A DNA stretch of 64,000 bases from Blepharisma japonicum (GCA_949751835.1 CATKHK010000046.1:248001-312000); one strand, 5' to 3'; counted from the stretch's first letter, positions 45,465 through 55,951 are shown. Numbers and translations are program-made. Notes: generated by a model from the sequence alone, not told the origin.

Positions 45465-46070
45465 TTATGCGCAGCAATTATTTTTTTTGATACTTTTCCC
45501 ATCTTTTACTTTAGTAGCCCCTCCTACCCCTTTCATAGGCTCGCTTGTACTTACCTGTGTTAGCATGCTTCTTGTCAAAGTCTCAAATGCTAACCTAACA
45601 TTTTGGCTATTCTTAGCTGACGTTTCTATATAACTCATCGACAACCTGTCTGCCAGTTCCTGAGCTTCAGCTAATTTAACCGTTCTTTGTGAGGCTAAGT
45701 CCAATTTGTTCCCTACAAGTAATTTGGGTGTTGACGATTGAAGATGGTTCAAGGTTTCATTGTACCAGTTCTTGATGTTTTGGAAGCTGGCTTGATTCGT
45801 TATATCGTACATCAAAATCACTCCTTGAGCGCCTCTGTAGTAAGATGCAACGATGTTTCTAAAGCGGTCTTGGCCAGCTGTGTCCCAAAGCTGAAGCTTG
45901 ATTACCTTGTTTTGTAATTCCATGGTGGAAATTTTAAAGTCGACACCAATTGTGGTTTGGAACTCAGGGTTGTAAGTATCGTCAACGTATCTCAAGAGAA
46001 CTGAAGTTTTCCCAACTGAGCTGTCGCCTATCAAAAGCACTTTCATCAAGTAATCGTAGTCCTGTTCCAT
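45465..46070 (-). CDS. Rab-family small GTPase
   Basis: 201 residues, no intron. All nucleotide-binding motifs are intact: P-loop GDSSVGKT (15-22), switch I with TTIGVDF (39-45), DTAGQ (63-67), NKLD (121-124) and SAK (151-153). Rab features are present (WDTAGQDRFR followed by SYYRGAQGVILMYDIT), closest in pattern to the Rab1/8/18 group. The C-terminus ends NNCCA, a di-Cys prenylation motif of CCx type for geranylgeranylation by Rab GGTase. It controls a membrane-traffic step, which cannot be fixed by eye. It is convergent with uL13. Confidence 0.95.
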   Translation of the reverse strand: MEQDYDYLMKVLLIGDSSVGKTSVLLRYVDDTYNPEFQTTIGVDFKISTMELQNKVIKLQLWDTAGQDRFRNIVASYYRGAQGVILMYDITNQASFQNIKNWYNETLNHLQSSTPKLLVGNKLDLASQRTVKLAEAQELADRLSMSYIETSAKNSQNVRLAFETLTRSMLTQVSTSEPMKGVGGATKVKDGKSIKKNNCCA

Positions 46071-46217
46071 CTTATTGAATTATTATCATTACCTGAATAG
46101 GCAAAGCGATTTTATTTGTTGAAATATTCTAATGTTAGATATTTTTGAATTATAAAGTGCTAAAATAAGCATAGTCTATTAATATATATTTCTTTCTTTC
46201 GAACATAATTATAACAA

Positions 46218-46922
46218 TTAGCTATATTCCCTATCTTTTATTAAACACTCTTTCCACACCTTATAATGAGAAGTCTGCTTCCACATGTGATAAAACTGAG
46301 TCACCTCTTGATAAGACTTGGAATACTTCAGTAGCTTCTCTATTACTTTAAACTCTTTCCCAAAGCTGCAAAGTCCACATTCAAACACTGCAACTTGCAT
46401 GGGACTTCATAATTCTGCATATCATTTACCAAACGAAAATTCTTGTCTTAAAGGTGATAATAAAAATGCAAGAGGATCCATCTGAAGGATATTTCGCGGA
46501 CGCTTTCCAGGCCTATACGCAGCTGCTGTGGCAGGTTCTGATTTCTTGGATACATAAGGATCACCATAATACATCATAGTAATTGACGCTAAATAGTTCT
46601 CAAAAGCTTGCAAATACTTCCCCGCTAGGACTTTGGTTTTTTTCATTCCTACTGTATTTTTCTCCTGGGAATAAAAATCAGGCGTTTGAGACGCTAGCCA
46701 TCTACGAGAGGCCTTTCGGAAGATCAATGGAGAGATGGTTTTGAAAGGAATTGCTGTTCAATCTCCAGGATCACTATATCAATTTTACCTGCTTGAAGCA
46801 CCTTCATCGTCGTTGCTGCTTCAGTCAATTAAATCTAGAAGGTCTCGCTGGGGTTCTGTGTCTTCTTTAGGTGGGGATTCTCCGTTTCCAATGATTTTCT
46901 CTTCGATTTGAGTTGAAGTCAT
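46218..46922 (-). CDS. SANT-domain protein (possible ELM2-SANT corepressor type)
   Basis: 229 residues from the ATG at 46920-46922 after removal of one 15-nt intron (46774-46788); UGA codons (LIDWSSND, GDWTAIPF, FGKWYAELW) are Trp. The N-terminus is acidic. The middle (about 60-140) is basic and contains GKYLQAFENYLASITMMYYG. The C-terminal ~55 residues are a SANT/Myb-like helix bundle: VAVFECGLCSFGKEFKVIEK, then QFYHMWKQTSHYKVW. The FGK-F--I-K and V-FYH-WK-T-HY pattern is that of the SANT domain in MTA, MIER and RCOR histone-deacetylase corepressors. An ELM2 domain before it is not clear, so the subfamily is uncertain. Likely nuclear. Confidence 0.78.
46774..46788 (-). other. 15-nt intron in the SANT gene
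   Basis: The coding strand reads gtaaaattgatatag. It interrupts a Ser codon (ag|t); unspliced, an immediate TAA would end translation. Confidence 0.88.
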
Positions 46923-47802
46923 GATATATCAGGGATTTTTAATATGTAAATGGAAGAAAAGGGTTGGTAATTTTATTCTTACTGGTATAAATTAATATAA
47001 GTTTGATAACGCTTTTAGCGTTTTCTTGGACAATGAGGAAAGAATTTGAATAATGAGTTAATAAAATAGAAAAATTATGAGAATCCTTAAGTGACATGTA
47101 TGAGAAAATAAAGAGGAATTGTTTTAATAAGGGATGCTTGGAAGGAATTAAAGGAAACAAAGTGATCTTGATTGAGGAGTCTTATAATTAATCTTTTGTT
47201 GAAGAAAGTCGAAATTAAGTCGAATTTTAATTTTACCCAACGATTAAATAAAAATCCAAAGTTCAAAAAAATTCAGATGAATAAAGCAGCTGGAGATCAG
47301 CAATAGATAGGATATCTATGTGAAGTAAAATAAGAGCAATCCCTTCAATTTTATTAAGTTTGCACTTAAAGATTAAAACAAGAGATTTTGAGTCCTTATA
47401 TTTTGAATGGAATTAGCATGATTTCAATTTCAATCTATTTTGATTGCAACAAAAAAGCTGACCTAAGAGTGTTCTGTAAAAACTTTTAAAAAAATTTAAT
47501 AAAATTTTGCACACCTAAAAATCTCTAATAATTTCTCTCTTTTCCAGAGAGGAAGCTTGAATTTTTCTAATTATCTCTAGAAAATTCCTCAATTTCAATT
47601 CATAAATTACTTGTCCCTGATATTCATTAAAATCCCCAGTTTCAAGCTGTTTGTTTAAACTTATTTTAGAATCGTTAATAATTAGTGGACCGCACTACTA
47701 TCAATTCTAAAAAGAAATTAAAATAGTTCATTCTTTTATCTCACAACTCCAATAACCTATAATATCTATTGAATGCCAATTTGATTTATTCTTATAATTT
47801 AA
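46923..47802. other. Intergenic, AT-rich (about 0.9 kb)
   Basis: A divergent region between the SANT gene and the MAP kinase. A ~70-codon open frame on the minus strand (46939-47160) has poor, Phe/Ile-rich composition and no support. Confidence 0.55.
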
Positions 47803-48936
47803 ATGAGCAATCTTAGAACTCATTCTCGCTCAGGATCACGAACTAACGAACTGAGCCACAGCATGAAATCAAAATCCCAATCAAATAAAGTCACTTTTGA
47901 CTGTGCAGGTACTTCATTTACTGTTGATAATCACTACCAGTTCATAAAGCAGATTGGTCATGGTGCATATGGCGTTGTAGTAAGTGCTCTGGATAAAAGA
48001 ACAAATACAAAAGTCGCAATTAAAAAAATCCCAAAAGCTTTTGAAGACCTTATTGATGCTAAAAGAATATTAAGAGAAATTAAGCTGCTTAGCTATTTGG
48101 ATCACGAGAACATTATTTCAATACTTGATGTTCAAAAACCTCCAGCTCGAACTGGGTATGAAGATATCTACATTATCACCGATTTGATGGAGACTGATTT
48201 GCATCGTGTTATATATTCTATGCAGGAGCTTAGTGATGAGCACATTCAGTATTTCATGTATCAAATGCTAAGAGGGCTACTATATATGCACTCAGGAGGA
48301 GTGATTCATAGAGACTTAAAGCCCAGCAATTTATTGTTAAATAAGAACTGTGACCTTAAAATATGCGATTTAGGTCTTGCCAGAGGCTACGACAATGAAA
48401 GAGACGACAATCTTACAGAATACGTAGTTACAAGGTGGTATAGGGCTCCAGAAGTAATTTTAAATGCTAGTCACTATACGAAAGCTTTAGATGTATGAAG
48501 TGTTGGTTGCGTTTTTGCGGAGCTTTTAGGAAGATCTCCTTTATTTCCTGGAGAAGATTACTTAGACCAAGTCCAAAGAATCATTGCAGTATTAGGAATT
48601 CCCAGCCAAGAAGATATGGCTTTTATAGGAAATGAGTCAGCTAAAAGATTTATTAAAGGCTTACCAAAGAGACAAAGAGTCCCATGGTCTACTTTATATG
48701 CCAAAGCAAATCCAATAGCCTTAGATCTGCTTAATAAAATGCTAGTTTTCAACCCAAATAAGAGATTTACAGTAGAAGAGTGCTTAAGTCATCCGTATTT
48801 TGAAGGTCTTCATAATTCAGAAGAGGAGCCAACTGCTTCAGTTCAATTTGATTGGTCATTTGATGATTTTACTCCTACCAAACCTTTGCTGCAAAGTATG
48901 GTCTATGAGGAGTCTTTGAAATATCATCCTCTGTAG
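47803..48936 (+). CDS. MAP kinase (TEY activation loop)
   Basis: A Ser/Thr kinase of 377 residues; one UGA in DVWSVGC (about residue 232) is Trp. N-terminal Ser-rich extension (1-40). The kinase core has Gly-loop GHGAYG (52-57), catalytic Lys74 (VAIKK), HRDLKPSN (169-176), DLG (189-191) in place of the usual DFG, and the dual-phosphorylation motif TEY (205-207), followed by VVTRWYRAPE. The MAPK insert and C-terminal lobe (LLNKMLVFNPNKRFTVEECL) are present. TEY marks the ERK-like class. The Leu in place of Phe in the DFG motif keeps the metal-binding Asp, so activity is expected. Upstream activator and role are not evident. Confidence 0.95.
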
Positions 48937-49120
48937 TTTTACAGGCTTAATATATAATTATTTATCGAAAATAGATCTTAAAATAATTTTACTATCTTTT
49001 TAATTGCCCTTTTAATTATCTAATTGGCTCTTATATCATTTTTGGTCTCTTAAATATTCAAATTTAACCTATAGGCACTTATAAATATTCTGATCATTTC
49101 TATATAAAATTTCCCCAGCT

Positions 49121-49774
49121 ATGAATGTGAGTCCTTTTTATTGTCAAGGATGCAGCCTAAAATTTGACTCAGATAACAGATTGCCTCTTGTCTTGCCATG
49201 CGGAGACTCTCTATGTATGGCATGCGCTGTGCAGCTCTGCAATTTCACTTCAAGTTGAAAATTATGTGCAAAATGCCATCAACCATACGAGCTTTCACTA
49301 CAAAAAATTAAAGATATGCCCAAAAACAAAGCTTTATTAGATCTTCTGCTTATGAATATACAAATTGTTCCGCAAGTAATAAAGCAGAAAAATGAATCTA
49401 TTTTGAGTACGCCAAAACGAAAATTTCAAAGCCCGTTATCTTTAGATGAACGTCATTCATTTACCCCAGATACTTATTCAACAACTCTTTTTGAAGGCAC
49501 TCCTGAAAGAAGCTATGTAAGAACGAATTTTTTTGTATCAAATGATAAGTCAATCAAAGAAGAAAATAAAGAGGTAGAAAAAATTTCAAAATTTAATGTG
49601 AAAATTGAAGAAGTGCCTGAACTAAAAAATGAAACACCAGAGATTACAAATGAAAATTTAAGCCAAAAATGCTTAAGAGAAAACTGTGAAAATAAAAAAT
49701 CATGTGATGAAGGGAAATTTTTTAATTATTGCAGCTTAAATTGCTATAATTTGGACAAGGCTGTTTTCAGTTAG
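49121..49774 (+). CDS. Protein with N-terminal RING-like zinc finger
   Basis: 217 residues from the ATG at 49121; a UGA codon (FTSSWKLC) is Trp. Residues 8-62 contain CQGC, then LPCGDSLCMACAVQLC, then CAKCHQPY. This gives a C-x2-C ... C-x4-C-x2-C-x4-C ... C-x2-C pattern resembling a RING finger, with Cys where a His is usual, so E3 ligase activity is plausible but unproven. The middle is Ser/Thr/Pro-rich (STPKRKFQSPLS). A second Cys cluster at the end (CLRENCENKKSC ... YCSLNCYN) could bind another zinc. Confidence 0.75.
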
Positions 49775-50002
49775 TAGCCAAAGAATCTGAAGCAACAGAT
49801 TCATTATTTTCTTATAACGAAAATTTATAATTTCATTGTTTTACATCAATCTATCTACGAATAATTACTTAATTTTAATTTTTCAACATTCTATTTTGTT
49901 CTTGCACTGACTTAATAAACTAAATAGGGAATTTACTAGTCTTTAAATATCAAATGATTAAGATTTAGTTCTAAAAATCATTGTTTCGAAAGCACTTAAT
50001 AA

Positions 50003-50392
50003 ATGGTGTTTACAAGAGGATCCAACCTAGTAGGTCCTGAGAACAGAGACGAAAGAGGAGCTTATGAAGAGCTTGAAGACAGAGTCAAAAAATATATGAA
50101 GATGCCTGATGAGGAATGGAAAGAACTTTATGATCGGATGTACCATGACCGGAAATATCCAGGCCAAAACCACCTTAAACTGGCATTGGTTTCTTCTCTA
50201 GCTTATGCTGGGTTTATGGCAACATTTTCTTATACTATCTATCTAAGAAGACACGCTTTCTTTAAGTATCCTTTAAATCCAGTAATGTTGGTGGCTATCC
50301 CTGTATTTGGAATGCTGGCTCTTAAGAATTTTGATGTTGCAAGTGACATCATAAGATACAGAAAAAGGTATCCTGAAATGTACCAGGGATAA
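50003..50392 (+). CDS. Small two-helix membrane protein, uncharacterised
   Basis: 129 residues, no intron. The first ~55 are charged and soluble (EWKELYDRMYHDRKYPG). Two hydrophobic helices follow at about 60-80 (LALVSSLAYAGFMATFSYTI) and 95-110 (PVMLVAIPVFGMLAL). A basic C-terminal tail (RYRKRYPEMYQG) follows. The short N-terminal domain with paired helices and aromatic/basic ends resembles accessory subunits of mitochondrial respiratory complexes, but this is only an impression and I cannot name a homologue. Codon use is strong. Confidence 0.7.
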   Translation: MVFTRGSNLVGPENRDERGAYEELEDRVKKYMKMPDEEWKELYDRMYHDRKYPGQNHLKLALVSSLAYAGFMATFSYTIYLRRHAFFKYPLNPVMLVAIPVFGMLALKNFDVASDIIRYRKRYPEMYQG

Positions 50393-50484
50393 TAATAAAG
50401 CTAAACTTGGCTTTTAAGAAAAATATCATTTTTATCATTGCTGTCAACTGCTCTTATGCAAAATAATGAGTTACTTTTAAAATA

Positions 50485-51270
50485 TTAAATTATAGAGCAT
50501 ACATGGCAGCAAGCTGATTTCGAATTGTTTTCAAAAGACAGCTCATTAATTTCATTATACGTCTGTGCATATTCCTCTTTTAAATTTTTCTCTTTATCTA
50601 TTGCATTTACAAATGTAAAATTTTCATTGGCATTATTAAAAATTGAACGTTGTAATTCATTAATTAATTCTGCAGCTTTTACGCTGCTAATGCCTTCTAA
50701 TGAATCTTCTTTCGGTGTTTTATTTATTTGTTTTGTATTGTTTCCATTTTTATTAAAAGCAATATCGATTGCTAATTTCATATTCAAAAGTCTTTCTTTT
50801 GCTGCGTTTGTTTCAGCTGCGGCACACATTGCGCTATTTGTTAATTCTGATATGCTATTTTTATAATTCAAAATTTCAGAAATTTTTCGCATATTTTTTT
50901 TTACGCTTCCTGAACTTATATGTTTGAGCTCCTGGATTTTTTCTCCTATAGATTGGGCTAGATATTGATTTTTTCGTTTAATTTGTTCGATGGAGTCAAA
51001 TGATATTATACTATCATAGTTATTTGACTGGGAATTCTCAGTCATTGGATCTTCATCGCTAGCGTCATGAAGAAGAACTGATATTTGCAGGTTCTTTGAG
51101 TTTTCTTCTAACTGCTCACAATCTAATTGAGAATCCATTGTATATCCTTGAAAATCCAAATTTTCAGGGCTTTTGGCTACCATTTTGTGGCTTTCATTTG
51201 AATAATTAAGTGAATTGTTAGAAGATTCGTTTAATTTTCCTTCCATGACTGATATTGTTTGAGTTTTCAT
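50485..51270 (-). CDS. Uncharacterised coiled-coil protein with CaaX-like end
   Basis: 261 residues, no intron or UGA. The first 100 residues are Ser/Asn-rich and probably disordered. About 95-245 has heptad-like helices (QIKRKNQYLAQSIGEKIQEL and NAIDKEKNLKEEYAQTYNEI). The C-terminus SACCHVCSII ends in C-S-I-I, a CaaX box suitable for GGTase-I or FTase, with further Cys upstream that could be palmitoylated. The protein may therefore be tethered to a membrane. No family is recognised. Prenylation is inferred from the last four residues only. Confidence 0.65.
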   Translation of the reverse strand: MKTQTISVMEGKLNESSNNSLNYSNESHKMVAKSPENLDFQGYTMDSQLDCEQLEENSKNLQISVLLHDASDEDPMTENSQSNNYDSIISFDSIEQIKRKNQYLAQSIGEKIQELKHISSGSVKKNMRKISEILNYKNSISELTNSAMCAAAETNAAKERLLNMKLAIDIAFNKNGNNTKQINKTPKEDSLEGISSVKAAELINELQRSIFNNANENFTFVNAIDKEKNLKEEYAQTYNEINELSFENNSKSACCHVCSII

Positions 51271-51501
51271 TATAAATTTCCTTTTTTATACAGTAAATAT
51301 GGGTAAAGAAAATTATTCAATGAATTTTCACTCCCCTTCTGTTAATTTAAAAAAATCATCTCAATTTGCAAATAGCAACATTTGATTGAAAAATCAGATA
51401 AGGCCCAGGAGTTTTGCTCTAATGTTACAAATAGTATAAACAAATGATTTATTATTTCTTATATATTAAAATTTTTCTCTGCTCTTTGTTATTTTACTTA
51501 A

Positions 51502-53022
51502 TTACTTAGAGGAATATATGTGTCCATCAGGTCTTATAAGGTAAGAAGTGCTGTTATGAGAAGGCATAGTAAATGTCTCATATGGAATATCAGGAAGAGG
51601 ATTTTTTCCTTCTAGTTTTATAAAAACTGGTTTTTTGTTTTTCTTCATGAGCATTGCAGGGAGAGCTCTTAATGGGATTTTTTCATTTTCATATAAAATT
51701 TCTACATTTGGAGCTAATGCACCTCCATTCTCAAAATACCCAGATGTGTATGCCAATTCCAAATCTTCTTTAGGATGAACATTATCAATTAAATTTTTGT
51801 CATTACTTAAATAATATCTCGCATTAGTGTCACTAAACATAGCTTTTTGACCCCATTTCATGCCTTGGTTAAAAATTCATTCATTTCCAAAGGGCAGGTA
51901 CGAGGTAAAATCTTGGAAAATTTTCATATTATCTAAATCCAATCGGAAATTTTTAGCTATATTTACTGCTTTATAATAATAGCCAAGTGAAGTTTTTAAA
52001 ATTTCTTCTAAAAATTGATGTCTTTCTTGGCTATAAAATTTCAATAGTTCTTGATATTGAAATCTTCAGCATAAACAATGGGCATCTTTAATTCCTGAAT
52101 TAAGACCAAACCCTCCTGCTGGGGTCATTTGATGTGCTGAATCTCCTGCTAGGAAAACTCTGTCTTTTGAAAACTCATTTGCTAGTCTAGAAGCCAATCT
52201 TCAAGGTTTTATTGATTTTATCTCAACATCATTGATACTGCTTCCTGCAACACTGCTTATTATTTCCTTATAATCTGCATCTGTAAAATTAGATAAATGC
52301 TGGTGTTCAGGATAAAATGGATATTGCATTATGAATTCTCCTTCATCTGCATTATGCATGACCATCACACAAACGTTTTCAGGATTATACACAAAATAGA
52401 TCATTGCAGGATTATTTTTGGCTAGAGAGCCTAGTTCTTTTGAGATAAAATGAATATTTAAGAAATGCTGGAGGATCCCAGTGCCTTCTAACCTAATGTC
52501 TAAAAAATTTCTAACTTTGCTGCTGGCGCCATCACATGCAATTAAATAATCTCCTTCAAATTCTTCTCCGTCAGCTGTTTTTACTTTAACTCCACTTGCC
52601 CCTTGAGATAACGTAGAAAATTCTTTTCCTAAATGCAAGCTAGCTGTTTCTGGTAAAGAATTAGCTAGCAAGTTCAGTAATTTGTGCTGTGGGAAATGGG
52701 CAGTGTGCATATCACTTAGTTTGTTATTCAATTGATAAGCAGCTGTACTAAAATGATCATGCGACCTATAAACTTCTCCTAAAATATTTTTGCAATATAT
52801 AAACTTCCTCCAATTCTCTTTATTTGGCATGTTTTCATATATTTGCTTACTAATCCCTATATCCCTTAAGATTTCCATGCTTCTTGAGTGAATATAATGT
52901 GCACTTGGATGTGTCCCAAGCTTTACTTGTTTCTCTATCAAAACGCTCTCTATTCCTGCATGCCCTAATAAATGAGAACAGCATAACCCTACAGGCCCAG
53001 CTCCTGCTATAAGGATTTTCAT
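51502..53022 (-). CDS. FAD-dependent monooxygenase (aromatic hydroxylase-like, FAD_binding_3 type)
   Basis: 506 residues with UGA codons as Trp (KPWRLASR, CLCWRFQ, GNEWIFNQ). The Rossmann start MKILIAGAGPVG (GxGxxG 7-12) binds FAD. The family's second FAD/NADPH motif is IACDGASSKVR (about 165) and the third is FLAGDSAHQMTPAGGFGLNS (about 290-310), as in phenol hydroxylase/PheA/TfdB and UbiH-like enzymes. The C-terminal ~150 residues are divergent. The substrate is unknown; such enzymes hydroxylate aromatic or quinone-like compounds using NAD(P)H and O2. The ATG lies 17 nt after the stop of the threonine dehydrogenase gene on the same strand. Confidence 0.88.
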
Positions 53023-53039
53023 ATTAAATTTATTATGAT

Positions 53040-54044
53040 TTATGCAATTTTAATTGGATTTGGCTTGTGCATTTGTTTGGAAATCAGCTCAATCATGGTT
53101 CGGGTCATAAGATCAATGTCGAATTTGTGTTTCCAATTCCAGTCTCTTCTAGCCAAAGAGTCATCAATACTCATAGGCCAAGAGTCTGCATAAGCTTGCC
53201 TATGATCTGACTTGTAAGTGACGGTTCCAGGGATATATTTTAATATACATGTAGTTAGTTGCTCAGCAGTAAAGCTGATTGCGCCTAGGTTGTAGACCCT
53301 TCGAGTCAGCGTTTCTTCTGGAGCATCTATTAAATCACACTAAATATTGTTTACTGTTCCCTGGATAAGATCATCAATATACATCATAGGAAGTTCAGTT
53401 CCTTTCGATAAAAAGCATTGATATTTTTGGTTCTTTAGCAGTTCAAAAAAGATTTCAACAGCATAATCAGTTGTCCCACCACCTGGAGGGTCAGAAGAAA
53501 CTGCTCCAGGATATCTTAAAGACCTGAAATTCACTCCGAATTTTTTGTGGTAGTAATTTCCCATCATTTCCATGTAAACTTTTGATATCCCATACGCTGT
53601 TGTTGGCTGAACTACACAGTCGTCAGGTGTTAGTACTCTTGGAGATGTTGGCCCAAACACCGCTATTGAGCTTGGAATGTAAATAGCTGCATTGTGGATT
53701 CTTGCAGCTTCTAAAGCGTTGTTGACACCTATAATGTTAACATCAATTGATTTTTGAAGCTGTAACTCTGCTTTCGCAGATAAATATGCAGCTAAGTGTA
53801 AAATATGTGTTGCCTCACTTGCTTCAACTGCTTTAGCAAATCCTTCTTTATCAACCACATCAAGGGGAAGAAAAGGTGGCTGTGATTCTACATCAAATTG
53901 AGTTTGATTTACATCAGAGACAACGACACAGTTTGGTCCATATCTTTCATATAGATAAGGTATTAGCTTTTTCCCAATCTGACCTGAGGCTCCAGTTATG
54001 AAGAACTTTTTCGAAGAAAAATTCCTGGCTATATTTAACAGCAT
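53040..54044 (-). CDS. TDH: L-threonine 3-dehydrogenase (SDR/epimerase type), mitochondrial
   Basis: Oxidises threonine to 2-amino-3-ketobutyrate, the first step to glycine. 329 residues after removal of one 15-nt intron (53340-53354). Residues 1-11 (MLLNIARNFSS) look like a mitochondrial presequence. The NAD-binding motif GASGQIG (18-24) and catalytic Tyr151-xxx-Lys155 (YGISK) are present, with the RYPG-VSS-PPGGGTTDYAVEI segment typical of the TDH branch. The C-terminal part reads DSWPMSIDDSLARRDWNWK, as in vertebrate and bacterial SDR-type TDH. It forms a very tight head-to-tail pair with the FAD monooxygenase. Confidence 0.93.
53340..53354 (-). other. 15-nt intron in the TDH gene
   Basis: The coding strand reads gtaaacaatatttag. 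Removal joins DDLIQGT to CDLIDAPEE; unspliced, TAG would truncate the enzyme. Confidence 0.92.
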
Positions 54045-54336
54045 TTATATGGTTGAATTTTAATATGGGTTAAGCGACATACATTTAAGAGAAATAAATA
54101 ATAATTTTTTGAACTTTATTGAGGAATTAATAAGAAATTAATAGAATAAACAACAAAGAAAAGATAAAAATTATATAAAAATAAAGTGTTTAAAAAAATT
54201 TACTTTAAAAATTTTCATTGAAAATTAAGTACAACTTATAATTGTTTTATATATTAAGCTAATTGATAAACATAGAAATCTATAATTAATTAAATGAGAA
54301 CTTCACAAAATTAAAGATGCAAAAATAAGTTTAATT

Positions 54337-54852
54337 TTAATAGTAGGTGTTCCGTAGCATATTTGCTTCTCTTTTTACATCTGGGCTTGCTCTTCTGACA
54401 CTTTCTGCATATTTTTCCTTTTTATATTTTGGTACACTTAGTCTTTTCGTGACATCGTCAAGGCTTGATCGTCTACATCTCTTTTGTCTCAGCCATTGAG
54501 TTTGGGTTTTAAAAAATATATCATTGCTGTCTATAGTCTGGCTTGGTGAATGCTCTCTCAGGCTCATATGAAATGGCTTACTTCCATATGAACTGTACAT
54601 TCCTCCTCCATTCCATGAAATGTAAGTGTCTCTTCCGCTCCCATTGGAATTATATCGAAACACCTTGGCTTCTAACTTTGGCTTAGGTGGAGAATAATCT
54701 CTTCTAGGAGATGGACTTCCAGGTTTTGTCACAGTGGTGCATGCAGTTCTGCAAATTCCACCGTTATTCTGAATTATATAGCTATCTCTTCCATTTCCAT
54801 CAGGAGAATAGTGAGAGGTGTTGCCTGCAAAAGTTCGATATAACGATATCAT
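54337..54852 (-). CDS. Small basic protein with repeated GxGRDxYI motif (putative ciliary protein)
   Basis: 171 residues, no intron. Two copies of a motif are seen: GNGRDSYIIQNNGG (about 19-32) and GSGRDTYISWNGGG (about 70-83), separated by a Ser/Pro-rich linker (GSPSPRRDYSPP). The rest is Lys/Arg-rich and disordered. I associate the GxGRDxYI--N-GG motif with small conserved proteins of cilia and flagella in protists, so a microtubule-associated role is suggested, but I cannot name the family with certainty. A ciliate would be expected to carry many such genes. Confidence 0.7.
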   Translation of the reverse strand: MISLYRTFAGNTSHYSPDGNGRDSYIIQNNGGICRTACTTVTKPGSPSPRRDYSPPKPKLEAKVFRYNSNGSGRDTYISWNGGGMYSSYGSKPFHMSLREHSPSQTIDSNDIFFKTQTQWLRQKRCRRSSLDDVTKRLSVPKYKKEKYAESVRRASPDVKREANMLRNTYY

Positions 54853-55046
54853 AATAATTATTAAGAAGTTATGAATGCGTCATTTAGATTACAATTTTTA
54901 TTGAATTAAAATAAATAAAAATTTTTATCAAATACTGATGGAATAATGATTTACTCGCCTAAAATATTTATTAATAAAATATTCAGACCCATTTAATAAT
55001 TATCTCATAAGTTCTATTAATTTATCAAAAATTCCTCAGAATTCTT

Positions 55047-55691
55047 TTAATTCAATCCACTGTATCTTAAACGATTAAGCTTATCAAGTATTAAATGAGC
55101 TACAGACTTCAGCTTTTCTAAATATTCTCTATTTACTTCTTGAAGCCCGCTTTTAGCTAGACATCTTTCAAAAGATTTTAGCTGCTCTAAAGGAATAATC
55201 TCACAAATAGGAGATCGGGTTTGATTTTGTGAGGTTTTTTTTGGAAAAAAATCAGAGGATTCGCTTCTTTTTGATTCAGAAATTTGGGCTTTAGAAGAGT
55301 TTCGAGTTGTGGGAGAAAGCGTCCTAAAAATATTATCAAATTCATTTTTTAAATTTGCTCCATGGGTTCTTGATACTTTTGCATTGGAAATTAAGTTCCT
55401 ATATTTATTTAATTTCACCTTGTAAGCGCTTACATCATTTTCTGAGTCTTCGAAAAAACTAAAATCGGCTGATTTTACAGTTTCTCCTTTATAAGGCTGA
55501 AAGTCAAAGAATAATTCTTTTTTTGGCGAGGTTGTGGATACTAGTTTTCGTCGGACTTCTTCTCGGTAAGTTTTTCAAGCTACCAGACTGGCTTGATTAT
55601 TTTTTTCATAAATCTATTTAAAGTTTACATCGGCTGCTTGTCTTTTTAGTAGGCGTTCCATAGATGTTTCTCTCAACCTTTCTAAGGTCAT
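55047..55691 (-). CDS. Uncharacterised basic helical protein
   Basis: 209 residues from the ATG at 55689-55691 with one 15-nt intron (55614-55628); one UGA (LVAWKTYRE) is Trp. The N-terminus MTLERLRETSMERLLKRQAA is a charged helix. The middle is Ser-rich (SKAQISESKRSESSDFF). The C-terminal ~60 residues form another likely helix (EQLKSFERCLAKSGLQEVNR, LKSVAHLILDKLNRLRY). No signal or membrane segment. No family recognised. Confidence 0.68.
55614..55628 (-). other. 15-nt intron in the basic helical protein gene
   Basis: The coding strand reads gtaaactttaaatag. Removal joins RQAAD to IYEKNNQ; it holds an in-frame TAG and joins a 63-nt first exon to the long frame. Confidence 0.85.
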
Positions 55692-55951
55692 AATTTATAT
55701 TGTTTATTAAAAGGGACATCAGTGAGACTTTGCTAATAAATCTTTTAAGTTTAAATCTTATTATACTGATGAATGCTTATAGTTTGAAATTATTTATTTT
55801 AAGGGCAATACTCAGATAATAAATTCTATTGCTATATATTTTAAAATTTTAGATCAGTTATAAAATAATTCATATAATAATTTAAAATTAATGCAAATTT
55901 TCAAATAACAGCTCTGCTTTTGCAGTTCTTAAAATTATACTGATTATAAAA

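Noticed and set aside
46939-47160. 73-codon minus-strand frame
   Set aside because: It starts from a non-ATG codon, is Phe/Ile-rich and has no similarity or neighbour context.
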